In this document: positions 34,174-44,086 of the stretch, piece after piece
How the letters are laid out: the number at the start of each line of letters is the position of its first letter
Position numbering within the stretch: position 1 is the first letter of the stretch
Source of the DNA: Planctomycetota bacterium
GTDB taxonomy: Bacteria > Planctomycetota > UBA1135
Length of the DNA: 64,000 nt
Reading direction: 5' to 3'
NCBI GenBank assembly: GCA_024229395.1
Contig: JAAESM010000016.1
Location: 1 to 64,000, forward strand
The notes under the pieces: generated by a model
The model's database searches: none
What the model was told of the DNA's origin: nothing
The model's input: the letters and a program-made list of their open reading frames with translations, nothing else
Program-made: the position numbers and the translations under genes

Positions 34174-34866
34174 CTACATATCTTGGAGTCGCTTCCGTAC
34201 CGCTTCCTCGATGCCACGGGAGCGGTACGGTGACAAGACCCAAAGCTTGCGTTTTCTCAATCCGCGCAACACTTCTTCGGCCTCTTCGCGGGTCAAAAAC
34301 TCGGGTGCAAAGCGGGCCAAATACTTGAGCGCCGCAGACCGATCAACATGGCGTAGCAAGCCGCCAAAGATCCACCGCGCCAGTGGGTTCGGAGCCCATG
34401 CCGCACCAAAATCGATGATTGCTACCTCGAGGCCCTGACCGAGCAGGATATTTTGCCGCTGACGCAGGTCCAGATGGAAGACTCCACGGTTGTTCATGGC
34501 TTCCGCTACGTTCAAAAGGGAATCAGCAATCCGACGGGGCGCCAAGCAGAAGGTCTCTGGTTCCAACGGCTCCCCCGCCATCTCATTCATGGTGAATGCG
34601 TTGCGGTCGACGATTTCCTTGACCTCTGGGAAACCGCTCATTCCCTCTAAACGGCGCATAATCCGCCGTTCTCGGCCCATCAGATAACGGGCAGCCCAGC
34701 GCGTCAACGGCGAAACGCTGAGGCAATCCTTGACGATGCGCACCTGCCCATTGGGGTCTACAGCGCGCAAGACTGCAGGTTTCCAGCGCGAGCCGCGACT
34801 CAACAACTGCTGCTCGCAGCCTTCAAGCTGCGTTCGTGGCCACTCCGGAAGCGGCGGCTTCTTCAT
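34174..34866 (-). CDS. Kdo/Rio-type protein or lipopolysaccharide kinase-like protein
   Basis: The ATG at 34866 (MKKPPLPEW) gives 230 residues. The kinase core is recognisable: VLRAVDPNGQVRIVKDCL (with a Lys where the ATP lysine stands), GVFHLDLRQRQNILL (HxDLxxxxN catalytic loop) and VAIIDFGAAW (DFG). The size and motifs fit the RIO/KdkA/WaaP group of small kinases, which phosphorylate Kdo or heptose in lipopolysaccharide or act on proteins. kdsB lies 1.4 kb away. It follows the methyltransferase-like gene by 2 bp and is therefore co-transcribed. Confidence 0.75.
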   Translation of the reverse strand: MKKPPLPEWPRTQLEGCEQQLLSRGSRWKPAVLRAVDPNGQVRIVKDCLSVSPLTRWAARYLMGRERRIMRRLEGMSGFPEVKEIVDRNAFTMNEMAGEPLEPETFCLAPRRIADSLLNVAEAMNNRGVFHLDLRQRQNILLGQGLEVAIIDFGAAWAPNPLARWIFGGLLRHVDRSAALKYLARFAPEFLTREEAEEVLRGLRKRKLWVLSPYRSRGIEEAVRKRLQDM

Positions 34867-34868
34867 GC

Positions 34869-35477
34869 CTAGGAAACGGCCCCAGTCAGCACGAAGGGCG
34901 ACCAGAGGGGTGCAAACCACACCAAAGCCATGACGATGGCGAGAGCAAAGCCCCACGACAACTCATGGTTTTCCATGACCATCTCCCATGAGAACGAGCG
35001 CTTTTGGCCACTCTTCCACGGGGTTAGGCGTGGCCAGAAATCGGGCACGTTGTCGGCATGGCGGTCCACTTCTTCGCCAAACAGCTTCTGCAGGCGAGGG
35101 TATTCGCGCTTCATCTTGCGTGGCAGGTAGAAGCTGAAGAAGACAACCGCCAGCACCACGGTAAAGCCGTAAACCACTTGGCCACGGGTAGTTTCGTAAT
35201 TACCTGCGGCTAGCGCCACGCCTAACATGGCAAGGAAGGTGCCGAAATAAGCGGGGTTGCGCATATGCGCATAAGGCCCGGTGGTGACCAGAAGCTGGTT
35301 CTTATCCAGGTGGCCGAAGGCCCACAGACGCAGGAACCACGCCAACGCGACCAGCACGCAACCGACGGCAAATGTGACGGGGCGTGGATCAGCAAGTGAA
35401 ACCAGAAGCAAGCTGCAGATATATACTGCGGACTTGCGCCAGGTCAGGCGCTTGGAAGCTCGGTTGTTGGCAGTCAT
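34869..35477 (-). CDS. Isoprenylcysteine carboxyl methyltransferase-like membrane protein
   Basis: The ATG at 35477 (MTANNRASK) gives 202 residues with four or five membrane helices. The signature VTTGPYAHMRNPAYFGTFL and the later helix plus REYPRLQKLFGEEVDRH match the ICMT/PEMT superfamily of SAM-dependent membrane methyltransferases. The substrate is not evident. The gene is divergent from the lipoprotein at 35547 and is followed closely by the kinase-like gene. Confidence 0.82.
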   Translation of the reverse strand: MTANNRASKRLTWRKSAVYICSLLLVSLADPRPVTFAVGCVLVALAWFLRLWAFGHLDKNQLLVTTGPYAHMRNPAYFGTFLAMLGVALAAGNYETTRGQVVYGFTVVLAVVFFSFYLPRKMKREYPRLQKLFGEEVDRHADNVPDFWPRLTPWKSGQKRSFSWEMVMENHELSWGFALAIVMALVWFAPLWSPFVLTGAVS

Positions 35478-35546
35478 CGGTCTTGCGGGGAACGGCCCCG
35501 GATAGGATGATTGTCGCCTAGTCCGCCCATCAATCAACCCTTGGTC

Positions 35547-36257
35547 ATGCGAATCCTCCTTCTAGCCCTTCTGGGCCTGCTCATCTCTTGCTCAGGTGCC
35601 CCTAGCACCAGCAACACCAACAACAATGTTCCTCCTGCAAACGTGGCCAACGCCACCAATGCGAATGCCAGCGGCACCGACATGATGCACGGCATGCCCG
35701 CTGCGGAATGGAACGCCCTCTCTGGCCTGGAACGCAGCGAAGTCATCGCCGAAGAGGAAATGCTCGCTGATTTGGCTGCCAAAGGCATCTACCCTGAGCT
35801 AGTGCCGTGCCAAATCACGGTCAAGGATCACCGTTCCGGCGTCACCATCGGCCTTTACAACGAGGCCTACGTCGACCAAAGCACCTACTACAAGGAATCG
35901 CGTCCGTCGGCCAGCTACAAGGTCATCCCCAATATCAAGATGGGTGCGCTGCTGAAATCCTTGGATGACCAAGGGTATTTCGAGGAAGCTGCCAGCGGTA
36001 GCGTGAAGATGCGCGGCGCTTTCTTGTCCGTCTTCGTGCGTCGTGGCAACGAGAAATGGACTCTGAACTGGGGCCAGGTGCTGGGCGACGAGAACAAGGA
36101 ACTGACTTACTCCTGCAGTGACAGCGTGCGCGTCGTGTTCGATACGCAACTGTCGATCCAAGTGGTCGATAACCCCGATGCATCGGACTTCTTCGAGAAG
36201 GAGCGTAATCGCATCAACCGCGACAACGCACAGCGTATGTCCAACCGGGATCACTAA
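35547..36257 (+). CDS. Lipoprotein of unknown function
   Basis: This 236-residue protein has a short signal peptide with lipobox ISC (Cys15 from the ATG at 35547). A 25-residue Asn/Ala/Thr-rich linker follows, then a mixed alpha/beta domain (PCQITVKDHRSGVTIGLYNEAYVD, FVRRGNEKWTLNWGQVLGDENKELTYSCSDSV). No known domain is recognised. The stop is separated from the TTG start of kdsB by one base, so the two are probably co-transcribed. A role at the envelope is inferred from lipidation only. Confidence 0.75.
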   Translation: MRILLLALLGLLISCSGAPSTSNTNNNVPPANVANATNANASGTDMMHGMPAAEWNALSGLERSEVIAEEEMLADLAAKGIYPELVPCQITVKDHRSGVTIGLYNEAYVDQSTYYKESRPSASYKVIPNIKMGALLKSLDDQGYFEEAASGSVKMRGAFLSVFVRRGNEKWTLNWGQVLGDENKELTYSCSDSVRVVFDTQLSIQVVDNPDASDFFEKERNRINRDNAQRMSNRDH

Positions 36258-36258
36258 G

Positions 36259-38902
<2,644 letters not shown>

Positions 38903-38919
38903 AGCTAGGCTGAACGCCC

Positions 38920-40707
38920 ATGCCGCGTTACCTGATCACCTCCGCGTTGCCCTACGCCAATGGTCCGATTCACTTCGGCCATGTGGCCGGCGCCTACCTT
39001 CCAGCGGATGTTTATGTTCGCTACTTGAAGATGGCCAAGGGACCGGAGAACGTGCTCTACGTTTGCGGCACCGACGAACACGGAGTTGCGATCACCTTGA
39101 AGGCCGAGCAGGCTGGCGTCGGCTATCGCGAGTACGTCGATGGCTGGCACAAGGAGATTCGCGGCTTGTTCGATCAGTTCGGGATCGAGTTCGACACCTT
39201 CTCAGGTACATCGCGCTGTGAATACCACGCCGAAGCTTCACGCAAGTTCTTCTCGGTGTTGCTCGAACGCGAATTCGTGTTCGAAAAGACCGAGCGGCAA
39301 TGGTTCTCGGAGCAGTCCGGGCGCTTCCTGCCCGACCGTTATCTGCAAGGCGGTTGTCCGCAGTGCGATTTCGAGACCGCGCGCGGCGATGAATGCCCCA
39401 ACTGCGGGAGCTGGATCGACGCCCGCGAGCTGAAGAACCCGATCTCATTGATCGATGGCTCGACGCCGATCCTGAAGCCAACCAAGCATTGGTATCTGGA
39501 CTTGCCTAAGTTACAGGAAGCCGGCCTTGACGACTGGTATCGCGGCAACGATCCGCAGAATCCGGTGCATGCCTGGAAGCCCAATGTCGATGGCCATGTG
39601 CAAGCCATGTTGCGTGACTTGCATGAACGCCCCATCACGCGCGATTTGCCGTGGGGTGTAGACCTGCCGGACGGATTGGAAGATTCAGACGGCAAGGTGC
39701 TTTATGTATGGTTCGATGCGCCAATCGGCTACATCAGCGCCACCATGGAGTGGGCTGCGGCCAAGGGTGAACCCGAGGCATGGCGCGACTGGTGGCAAAA
39801 CGATGACACCCACCTGGTGCACTTCATTGGCAAGGACAACATCGCCTTCCACGTGGTGGTGTTCCCCTCCATGCTGCTCGGTCAACAAGAGGCTTGGGGT
39901 GGCAAGCCATTCGTTTTACCTTGGGCAGTTCCGGCCAACGAGTTCTACAACCTGCAGGGCCGCAAGTTCAACACCAGCAGCGGTTGGTATCTCGACAACG
40001 CATCCTTCTTTGAGCAGTACAACGCCGACGCCGCGCGCTTCCATGTGTTGATGTCTGCTCCGGAAACCGCCGATAGCGAGTTCTCTTGGACCGAGTTCCA
40101 GGTTACCAACAACAACTTGCTTGCTGATAAGGTCGGCAACTTGGCAAGTCGTTCGTTGAAGTTCCTCGACAAGCGCTTTGATGGCGTGGTTCCGGAACTA
40201 TCCGCCGAGGCACTGGCAAATGAAGCTGTGCAAGCAGTGCTGAACCATGAATCACTGCGCGAAACTGACCGTGCTTTTGATGCAATGGCTGGTTTCATCG
40301 AGAACTTCGAGTTCCGTAAGGCCGCACAACACTTCATTGCCGGTTGTTCCAGCCTGAACCAGTTCTTCGATGCCATGGAGCCATGGAAGAAGATCAAAGG
40401 TGACGAACAAGATTTGGCTTGCTGTGCAGCAACCTTAGAGCGCTGCGTTGCCTACTTGGAACTGCTCAGCCGACGCATCGCACCCTTCTGCCCCACTACG
40501 GCAAAGAAGATTCGCGCCATGCTAGGCGAAGCTGCTGCCGCAGATGCCGCAACGGCTTGGGGCGCGGAAGATGCCAACACGCCACCGCTCACTGCGCCCG
40601 CAGGCGCCAAGATCGATGCAGTAGAAGTTCTGTTCAGCAAGGTCGACGACGATCAGATCGCTGCAGAGATCACCAAGCTCGAGGCGTCGGCAGCGGTCTC
40701 CGACTAA
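38920..40707 (+). CDS. metG: Methionyl-tRNA synthetase
   Basis: This 595-residue class I synthetase charges tRNA-Met. The HIGH-type motif is in ALPYANGPIHFGH (residues 8-20). The zinc knuckle has C146, C149, C159 and C162. The KMSKS-type loop reads RKFNTSSG (348-355) rather than KMSKS. The anticodon-binding helical domain follows, and there is no C-terminal EMAP/Trbp tRNA-binding domain. The KFxTS loop resembles the variant form seen in some bacterial and organellar MetRS. It ends before a bidirectional terminator. Confidence 0.95.
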   Translation: MPRYLITSALPYANGPIHFGHVAGAYLPADVYVRYLKMAKGPENVLYVCGTDEHGVAITLKAEQAGVGYREYVDGWHKEIRGLFDQFGIEFDTFSGTSRCEYHAEASRKFFSVLLEREFVFEKTERQWFSEQSGRFLPDRYLQGGCPQCDFETARGDECPNCGSWIDARELKNPISLIDGSTPILKPTKHWYLDLPKLQEAGLDDWYRGNDPQNPVHAWKPNVDGHVQAMLRDLHERPITRDLPWGVDLPDGLEDSDGKVLYVWFDAPIGYISATMEWAAAKGEPEAWRDWWQNDDTHLVHFIGKDNIAFHVVVFPSMLLGQQEAWGGKPFVLPWAVPANEFYNLQGRKFNTSSGWYLDNASFFEQYNADAARFHVLMSAPETADSEFSWTEFQVTNNNLLADKVGNLASRSLKFLDKRFDGVVPELSAEALANEAVQAVLNHESLRETDRAFDAMAGFIENFEFRKAAQHFIAGCSSLNQFFDAMEPWKKIKGDEQDLACCAATLERCVAYLELLSRRIAPFCPTTAKKIRAMLGEAAAADAATAWGAEDANTPPLTAPAGAKIDAVEVLFSKVDDDQIAAEITKLEASAAVSD

Positions 40708-40799
40708 GCGACCGCACACGCTTGCCCTGGCAACGTCCCTCGGACAACGATCGCACGCGCGTCGGCCAAGGCCTGCCCCGCTTGCATCGCAGACAAAGG

Positions 40800-40836
40800 A
40801 AAACGGCTGCGTTCCCGAAGGAAGCGCAGCCGCTTT
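40800..40836. terminator. Bidirectional terminator between metG and hup
   Basis: GGCTGCG-TTCC pairs with GGAA-(G)-CGCAGCC around a CGAA loop. It is flanked by AAAA on the left and TTTT on the right, so it can end both metG (plus) and the HU gene (minus). Confidence 0.85.
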
Positions 40837-40870
40837 TGTGTAGCCCCCATCGAGGCCACTCGACCCTTGC

Positions 40871-41143
40871 TTAGTTCAACGAGTCTTTCCAAGCCTTAGC
40901 GGGCTTAAAGCCAACGCTAGTGCTTGCTTTGATATCCATTGGGGCACCTGTTTGTGGGTTACGGCCGGTACGAGCGGCGCGCTGCCGCAGGTTCCAGGTG
41001 CCAAAACCGGCAATAGATACTTGGCCATCGCTTTGGACGCCTTCCTGTACCGCCTTCAGGACCACGTTCACGGTCTCTTCAGCAGCGGTCTTGGTGGTTT
41101 CAAGCTGAGCACAGACAGCTTCTACGAGTTCGCGTTTGTTCAT
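40871..41143 (-). CDS. HU family DNA-binding protein
   Basis: This 90-residue protein has the HU/IHF fold. The helical body (MNKRELVEAVCAQLETTKTAAEETVNVVLKAV) is followed by VSIAGFGTWNLRQRAARTGRNPQTG, the beta-arm and signature, and KASTSVGFKPAKAWKDSL at the end. HU bends and compacts DNA. It lies downstream of the H1-like gene on the same strand, separated by a strong hairpin. Confidence 0.95.
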   Translation of the reverse strand: MNKRELVEAVCAQLETTKTAAEETVNVVLKAVQEGVQSDGQVSIAGFGTWNLRQRAARTGRNPQTGAPMDIKASTSVGFKPAKAWKDSLN

Positions 41144-41188
41144 TTACTAATGGGGGATCAGGGTTCTTGGGGGGGGGAGTATTGGGGA

Positions 41189-41222
41189 GTGGCCCCAGAC
41201 AGTCCATCCTGTCTGGGGCCAC
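41189..41222 (-). promoter_or_regulatory. 14-bp perfect hairpin between the H1-like gene and hup
   Basis: GTGGCCCCAGACAG and CTGTCTGGGGCCAC form a perfect 14-bp stem with a 6-nt loop. It lies 59 bp after the H1-like stop and 46 bp before the HU start, with no T-tract on the minus strand. A nine-G run follows at about 41169-41177. It may be a terminator, an mRNA stabiliser or a leader element of hup. Confidence 0.5.
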
Positions 41223-41280
41223 GGTATTCGTCAAGAAAAGAGATTTCCTTGTTTAGCCAGCGGTTCAGGCAAGACGGTTA

Positions 41281-41691
41281 TTACTTACGACGTACAACCT
41301 TCTTTTTCGCCACTTTCTTTTTGGCGACCTTCTTCTTCGCGACTTTCTTCTTGGCTACCTTTTTCTTGGCGACCTTTTTCTTGGCTACCTTTTTCTTGGC
41401 TACCTTTTTCTTGGCTACCTTTTTCTTGGCTACCTTTTTCTTGGCAGGCTTCTTCTTGGCTACCTTTTTCTTGGCAACTTTCTTCTTGGCTACCTTTTTC
41501 TTGGCTACCTTTTTCTTGGCAACTTTCTTCTTGGCAACTTTCTTCTTGGCTACCTTTTTCTTAGCAACCTTTTTCTTTGCCACCTTTTTCTTGGCGACTT
41601 TGCGTTTAGCTACCTTTTTCTTGGCAACCTTTTTCTTAGCAGCTGGTTTTTTAGCAACCTTCCGCTTAGTAGTTTTCTTTTTTGCAGCCAT
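41281..41691 (-). CDS. Histone H1-like lysine-rich protein (KKVAK repeats)
   Basis: The ATG at 41691 has a good ribosome site (GGGAG, 6 bases ahead) and gives 136 residues. After [11 protein letters not shown] almost the whole protein is a repeat of five residues, VAKKK, with one PAKKK variant, ending VVRRK. This low-complexity, highly basic composition is that of bacterial H1-like/Hc1-type proteins, which bind DNA through their charge and help compact the nucleoid. There is no folded domain. HU follows on the same strand. Confidence 0.88.
   Translation of the reverse strand: MAAKKKTTKRKVAKKPAAKKKVAKKKVAKRKVAKKKVAKKKVAKKKVAKKKVAKKKVAKKKVAKKKVAKKKVAKKKVAKKKPAKKKVAKKKVAKKKVAKKKVAKKKVAKKKVAKKKVAKKKVAKKKVAKKKVVRRK
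41296..41645 (-). repeat. 15-bp tandem repeat array inside the H1-like gene
   Basis: About 22 copies of a 15-bp unit (GGCTACCTTTTTCTT on the plus strand, with silent variants) encode the VAKKK repeats. The plus strand is strongly pyrimidine-rich. Such arrays can change copy number by slippage. Confidence 0.85.
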
Positions 41692-41760
41692 CTCGACTCC
41701 CTTCTGGATCCTTAGAAGCAACGCACCCAGTGGCTAAACGCGGGAACGTCGATGTGAGAG

Positions 41761-41794
41761 CAAGTACCAAGTGTCATACGACATATGGTGCTTG
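41761..41794. promoter_or_regulatory. 34-bp dyad upstream of the H1-like gene
   Basis: CAAGTACCA pairs with TGGTGCTTG and inner TGTC with GACA, around a 4-nt centre. It lies 70 bp upstream of the H1-like start codon. It may be a protein operator or a hairpin in the leader. Confidence 0.5.
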
Positions 41795-41870
41795 TTAATC
41801 TTCCATCGGCGGGATAATTAGAAATTCTCCCTGAAACCACATATTTTTGGTCTCGGGAGAATTGACAAAA

Positions 41871-41910
41871 GGAAGCGCTGGCTGATTCGAACGAACCAGC
41901 CAGCGCTTCC
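41871..41910 (-). terminator. Rho-independent terminator of rpmB
   Basis: A perfect 14-bp stem (GGAAGCGCTGGCTG with CAGCCAGCGCTTCC) is followed on the minus strand by TTTTGTC. It lies 17 bp beyond the rpmB stop. A second, looser inverted repeat (AATTCTCCC/GGGAGAATT) lies at 41823-41863. Confidence 0.85.
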
Positions 41911-41926
41911 CTGAATGAAAAATCTT

Positions 41927-42235
41927 CTAAGAGTTCTGCTTACTGAACTCGCGGTTACGACCGCGTAAGGCTTTGACCAATGGCACAGTTTGCATGCGGC
42001 CATCGATTTTCACCTCGATCTCACCCTTCTTGATGACAGAAGTAGCAAGCTTCATGCGGCGCACGGTGCCATTCGGCAACAATACGCGCAGTTTCTGGAT
42101 GTTCGACTTGAACTTCCGCTTGGTGTGGCCGGTGGTCTTGAGACCAACACCGCCCTTCTTCTTAGGCAAACCACGGCGAGCAATGCTCTTACCGCTTTTG
42201 GTGCCTTTCCCGGTTACTTCGCAACGTCGTGCCAT
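41927..42235 (-). CDS. rpmB: 50S ribosomal protein bL28
   Basis: This 102-residue basic protein matches bL28: MARRCEVTGKGTKSG at the start, GHTKRKFKSNIQKLRVLLPNG in the centre and KLATSVIKKGEIEV near the end. It is longer than the E. coli protein (78) because of a C-terminal extension. It is monocistronic with its own terminator, and divergent from the riboswitch-controlled gcv operon. Confidence 0.93.
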   Translation of the reverse strand: MARRCEVTGKGTKSGKSIARRGLPKKKGGVGLKTTGHTKRKFKSNIQKLRVLLPNGTVRRMKLATSVIKKGEIEVKIDGRMQTVPLVKALRGRNREFSKQNS

Positions 42236-42316
42236 GATTTTTATTCCCTGTGCCTGTGGCTAAAGGGCCGAATAGTCTACGCCCCTCGCCGCCAGAGGTC
42301 AATATGCACTCCTTAG

Positions 42317-42345
42317 TTGACCGTCTGCGCAGATTCGGGGAGAAT
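42317..42345 (+). promoter_or_regulatory. Likely promoter of the gcv operon
   Basis: TTGACC (42317-42322), a 17-nt spacer and GAGAAT (42340-42345). Transcription would start near 42352, just ahead of the glycine aptamer. Confidence 0.5.
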
Positions 42346-42360
42346 GCCTACCCGCGTGAC

Positions 42361-42485
42361 GGCTGCGGGAGAGTCCAGAATACGAAACTGGCACCGAAGG
42401 GGCAAAGTTGCATTGGCAACCAATCTCTCAGGTACCCGGACTGCAGCCCGACGGACCCTGAATTGTCGATCCCCGACCCAGACAG
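42361..42485 (+). promoter_or_regulatory. Glycine riboswitch (single aptamer type)
   Basis: The conserved glycine aptamer blocks occur in order: GGGAGAG (42367-42373), CCGAAGGGGCAA (42394-42405) and CTCTCAGGT (42425-42433). P1 is GGCTGC (42361-42366) with GCAGCC (42443-42448). A short GTCG/CGAC hairpin follows at about 42466-42478, like the ghost stem of single-aptamer glycine riboswitches. No second full aptamer is seen. An intrinsic terminator follows directly, so glycine should switch gcv transcription, most likely on. Confidence 0.93.
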
Positions 42486-42509
42486 GACGCCCATCAAGGC
42501 GTCTTTTTT
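42486..42509 (+). terminator. Riboswitch expression-platform terminator
   Basis: GACGCC pairs with GGCGTC around CATCAA, followed by six T residues (42504-42509). It ends only 6 bp before the gcvT ATG, so it acts as the regulated terminator of the glycine riboswitch. Confidence 0.9.
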
Positions 42510-42515
42510 GCGTTT

Positions 42516-43601
42516 ATGGCCTCAGATACCGAACAAAGCCTCTCCACTCCCCTGCTCGCCAACCACGAGCAGCTGGGCGCCAAACTAGTCCCATTTGCCG
42601 GTTGGCAGATGCCTCTGGACTACGGTTCCATCCTCGGCGAATCCCGCGCCGTACGCGCCACCGCCGGCATCTTCGATGTCTCGCATATGGCCCGCTTCCT
42701 GTTTCGCGGCGAAGATGTGGCCGAGCAACTGGACCGCGCTTTAGGTGGAGCGATCATCGATCAGCCCGTCGGCAAGGCGCGCTACACAATGATTCTGCAA
42801 GAAGATGGCGGCATCATGGATGACCTGATTACCTACCGCACCGCCGAAGACGAGATCTTCATGGTGGTCAACGCTGCCAACCGCGAGCGTGACTGGGACA
42901 TCTTGGTCGAGCGTTTGCCGGAGCTTGAGTGCTCCGATCTCACCGAAGATGGTGGTGGCATCCTGGCCATTCAAGGTCCTGAGTCCAAGCGTATGCTGGC
43001 CGAAATTAGTGGCAGCAGTGATTTCTGCCCTGAGTTCCTTGATCTCGGTCAACTTGACTCCCCTTTCGGTGAATTGTTCATCGCCCGCACTGGCTACACC
43101 GGCGAACATGGCTATGAAATCTTCGTCACCGCGGAGCAGATCGTGCCCGTTTGGGAGAAGCTGATTGAACTCGGCGCCGCGCCGGTTGGTCTAGGCTCGC
43201 GCGATGTACTGCGTCTTGAAGCCGCACTTGCCCTCTATGGCCACGAGATCCACGAAGGTGTTACTCCATTCGATGCAGGTCTGCGTTTCGCCGTCAAGGG
43301 CTGGAAGACGCGGGAGTTCGTCGGCGGCGCTGCACTGCGTGCGATCGAGAATGTCGAACGCGAACTGATTGGCCTCACTGCCGCAAAGCGCGTTCCCCGC
43401 GAAGGCTACAAGGTCTTCTGCGACGGCGAAGAAGTTGGCGTCATCTGTAGTGGCGTATTCTCCGCAACCCTTGAAAAGCCGATCGCCACCGCCATGGTGG
43501 AGAAAGGCTGTGATGGTGCTTTCAGCGTCGATTTCCGCGGCAAGCAGTTGCCGGTGGAACGCGCTGCCACGCCATTCGTCCCACACCGCTCACGCGACTG
43601 A
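42516..43601 (+). CDS. gcvT: Aminomethyltransferase (glycine cleavage T protein)
   Basis: GcvT (361 residues) takes the aminomethyl group from lipoyl-GcvH and gives methylene-tetrahydrofolate plus ammonia. Visible family segments are LVPFAGWQMPLDYGSI, FDVSHMARFLFRGEDV, YTMILQEDGGIMDDLI, GPESKRML, ARTGYTGEHGYEIF and GLGSRDVLRLEAALALYGHEI. It is the first gene behind the glycine riboswitch. The next gene, gcvH, starts 93 bp on; the gap has one small hairpin (43641-43659) and no T-tract. Confidence 0.97.
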   Translation: MASDTEQSLSTPLLANHEQLGAKLVPFAGWQMPLDYGSILGESRAVRATAGIFDVSHMARFLFRGEDVAEQLDRALGGAIIDQPVGKARYTMILQEDGGIMDDLITYRTAEDEIFMVVNAANRERDWDILVERLPELECSDLTEDGGGILAIQGPESKRMLAEISGSSDFCPEFLDLGQLDSPFGELFIARTGYTGEHGYEIFVTAEQIVPVWEKLIELGAAPVGLGSRDVLRLEAALALYGHEIHEGVTPFDAGLRFAVKGWKTREFVGGAALRAIENVERELIGLTAAKRVPREGYKVFCDGEEVGVICSGVFSATLEKPIATAMVEKGCDGAFSVDFRGKQLPVERAATPFVPHRSRD

Positions 43602-43694
43602 GCACCCATCCCTTGCTGCGCATCCCCGCGCAACCTGCAAAGTCGTGCCCCACACGACTCCCCTGCCCAACATCCCGACCCATCTCAAAGTTCC

Positions 43695-44078
43695 ATGCGT
43701 CCTTCTGATCGTTCCTACCTAGAAAGCCACGAGTGGGCAAAACTCGATGGCGACATCGTCACCGTCGGCATCTCCGACTTTGCCGTCGAGCAACTCGGCG
43801 AGCTGGTCTACCTTGACCTGCCGGAAAACGGCGACGACGCGACCTGCTGCGAAGGCTTCGGTGAAGTCGAGTCGGTGAAAGCCGTTTCCGACGTCAACGC
43901 CCCAGTCACAGGCGAGATTGTCGAGGTCAACAGCGACTTGGCTGACAACCTCGAGACTCTCCAGAACGATCCTTTCGAGGGTGGTTGGTTGGTCAAGATC
44001 AAGGTCGAAGGTGCTGATGCACTGAACGGTCTGCTTGATGCTGCTGCTTACGAAGAAGTCGTCGCCAGCCAGAGCTAG
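43695..44078 (+). CDS. gcvH: Glycine cleavage H protein (lipoyl carrier)
   Basis: This 127-residue carrier has the lipoyl lysine K62 in GEVESVKAVSDVNAPVTGE. The usual DFAVEQLGELVYLDLPENG precedes it. It shuttles the aminomethyl group between GcvP and GcvT. A Cys pair at 51-52, before the lipoyl hairpin, is unusual. LipM, encoded three genes downstream, probably octanoylates this lysine. Confidence 0.97.
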   Translation: MRPSDRSYLESHEWAKLDGDIVTVGISDFAVEQLGELVYLDLPENGDDATCCEGFGEVESVKAVSDVNAPVTGEIVEVNSDLADNLETLQNDPFEGGWLVKIKVEGADALNGLLDAAAYEEVVASQS

Positions 44079-44086
44079 GAGCCAAC

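Noticed and set aside
41296..41645. Short regular repeats that could suggest a CRISPR array
   Set aside because: The 15-bp units are contiguous without spacers and stay in frame as VAKKK, so they are coding repeats.
40952..41737. Plus-strand frame with repeated FFLAT residues
   Set aside because: It is the exact antisense of the Lys-rich H1-like repeat gene; the minus-strand frame has a ribosome site and a known protein type.
42361..42485. Tandem glycine aptamers
   Set aside because: Only one full set of conserved blocks is present; the sequence after P1 forms only a short stem.
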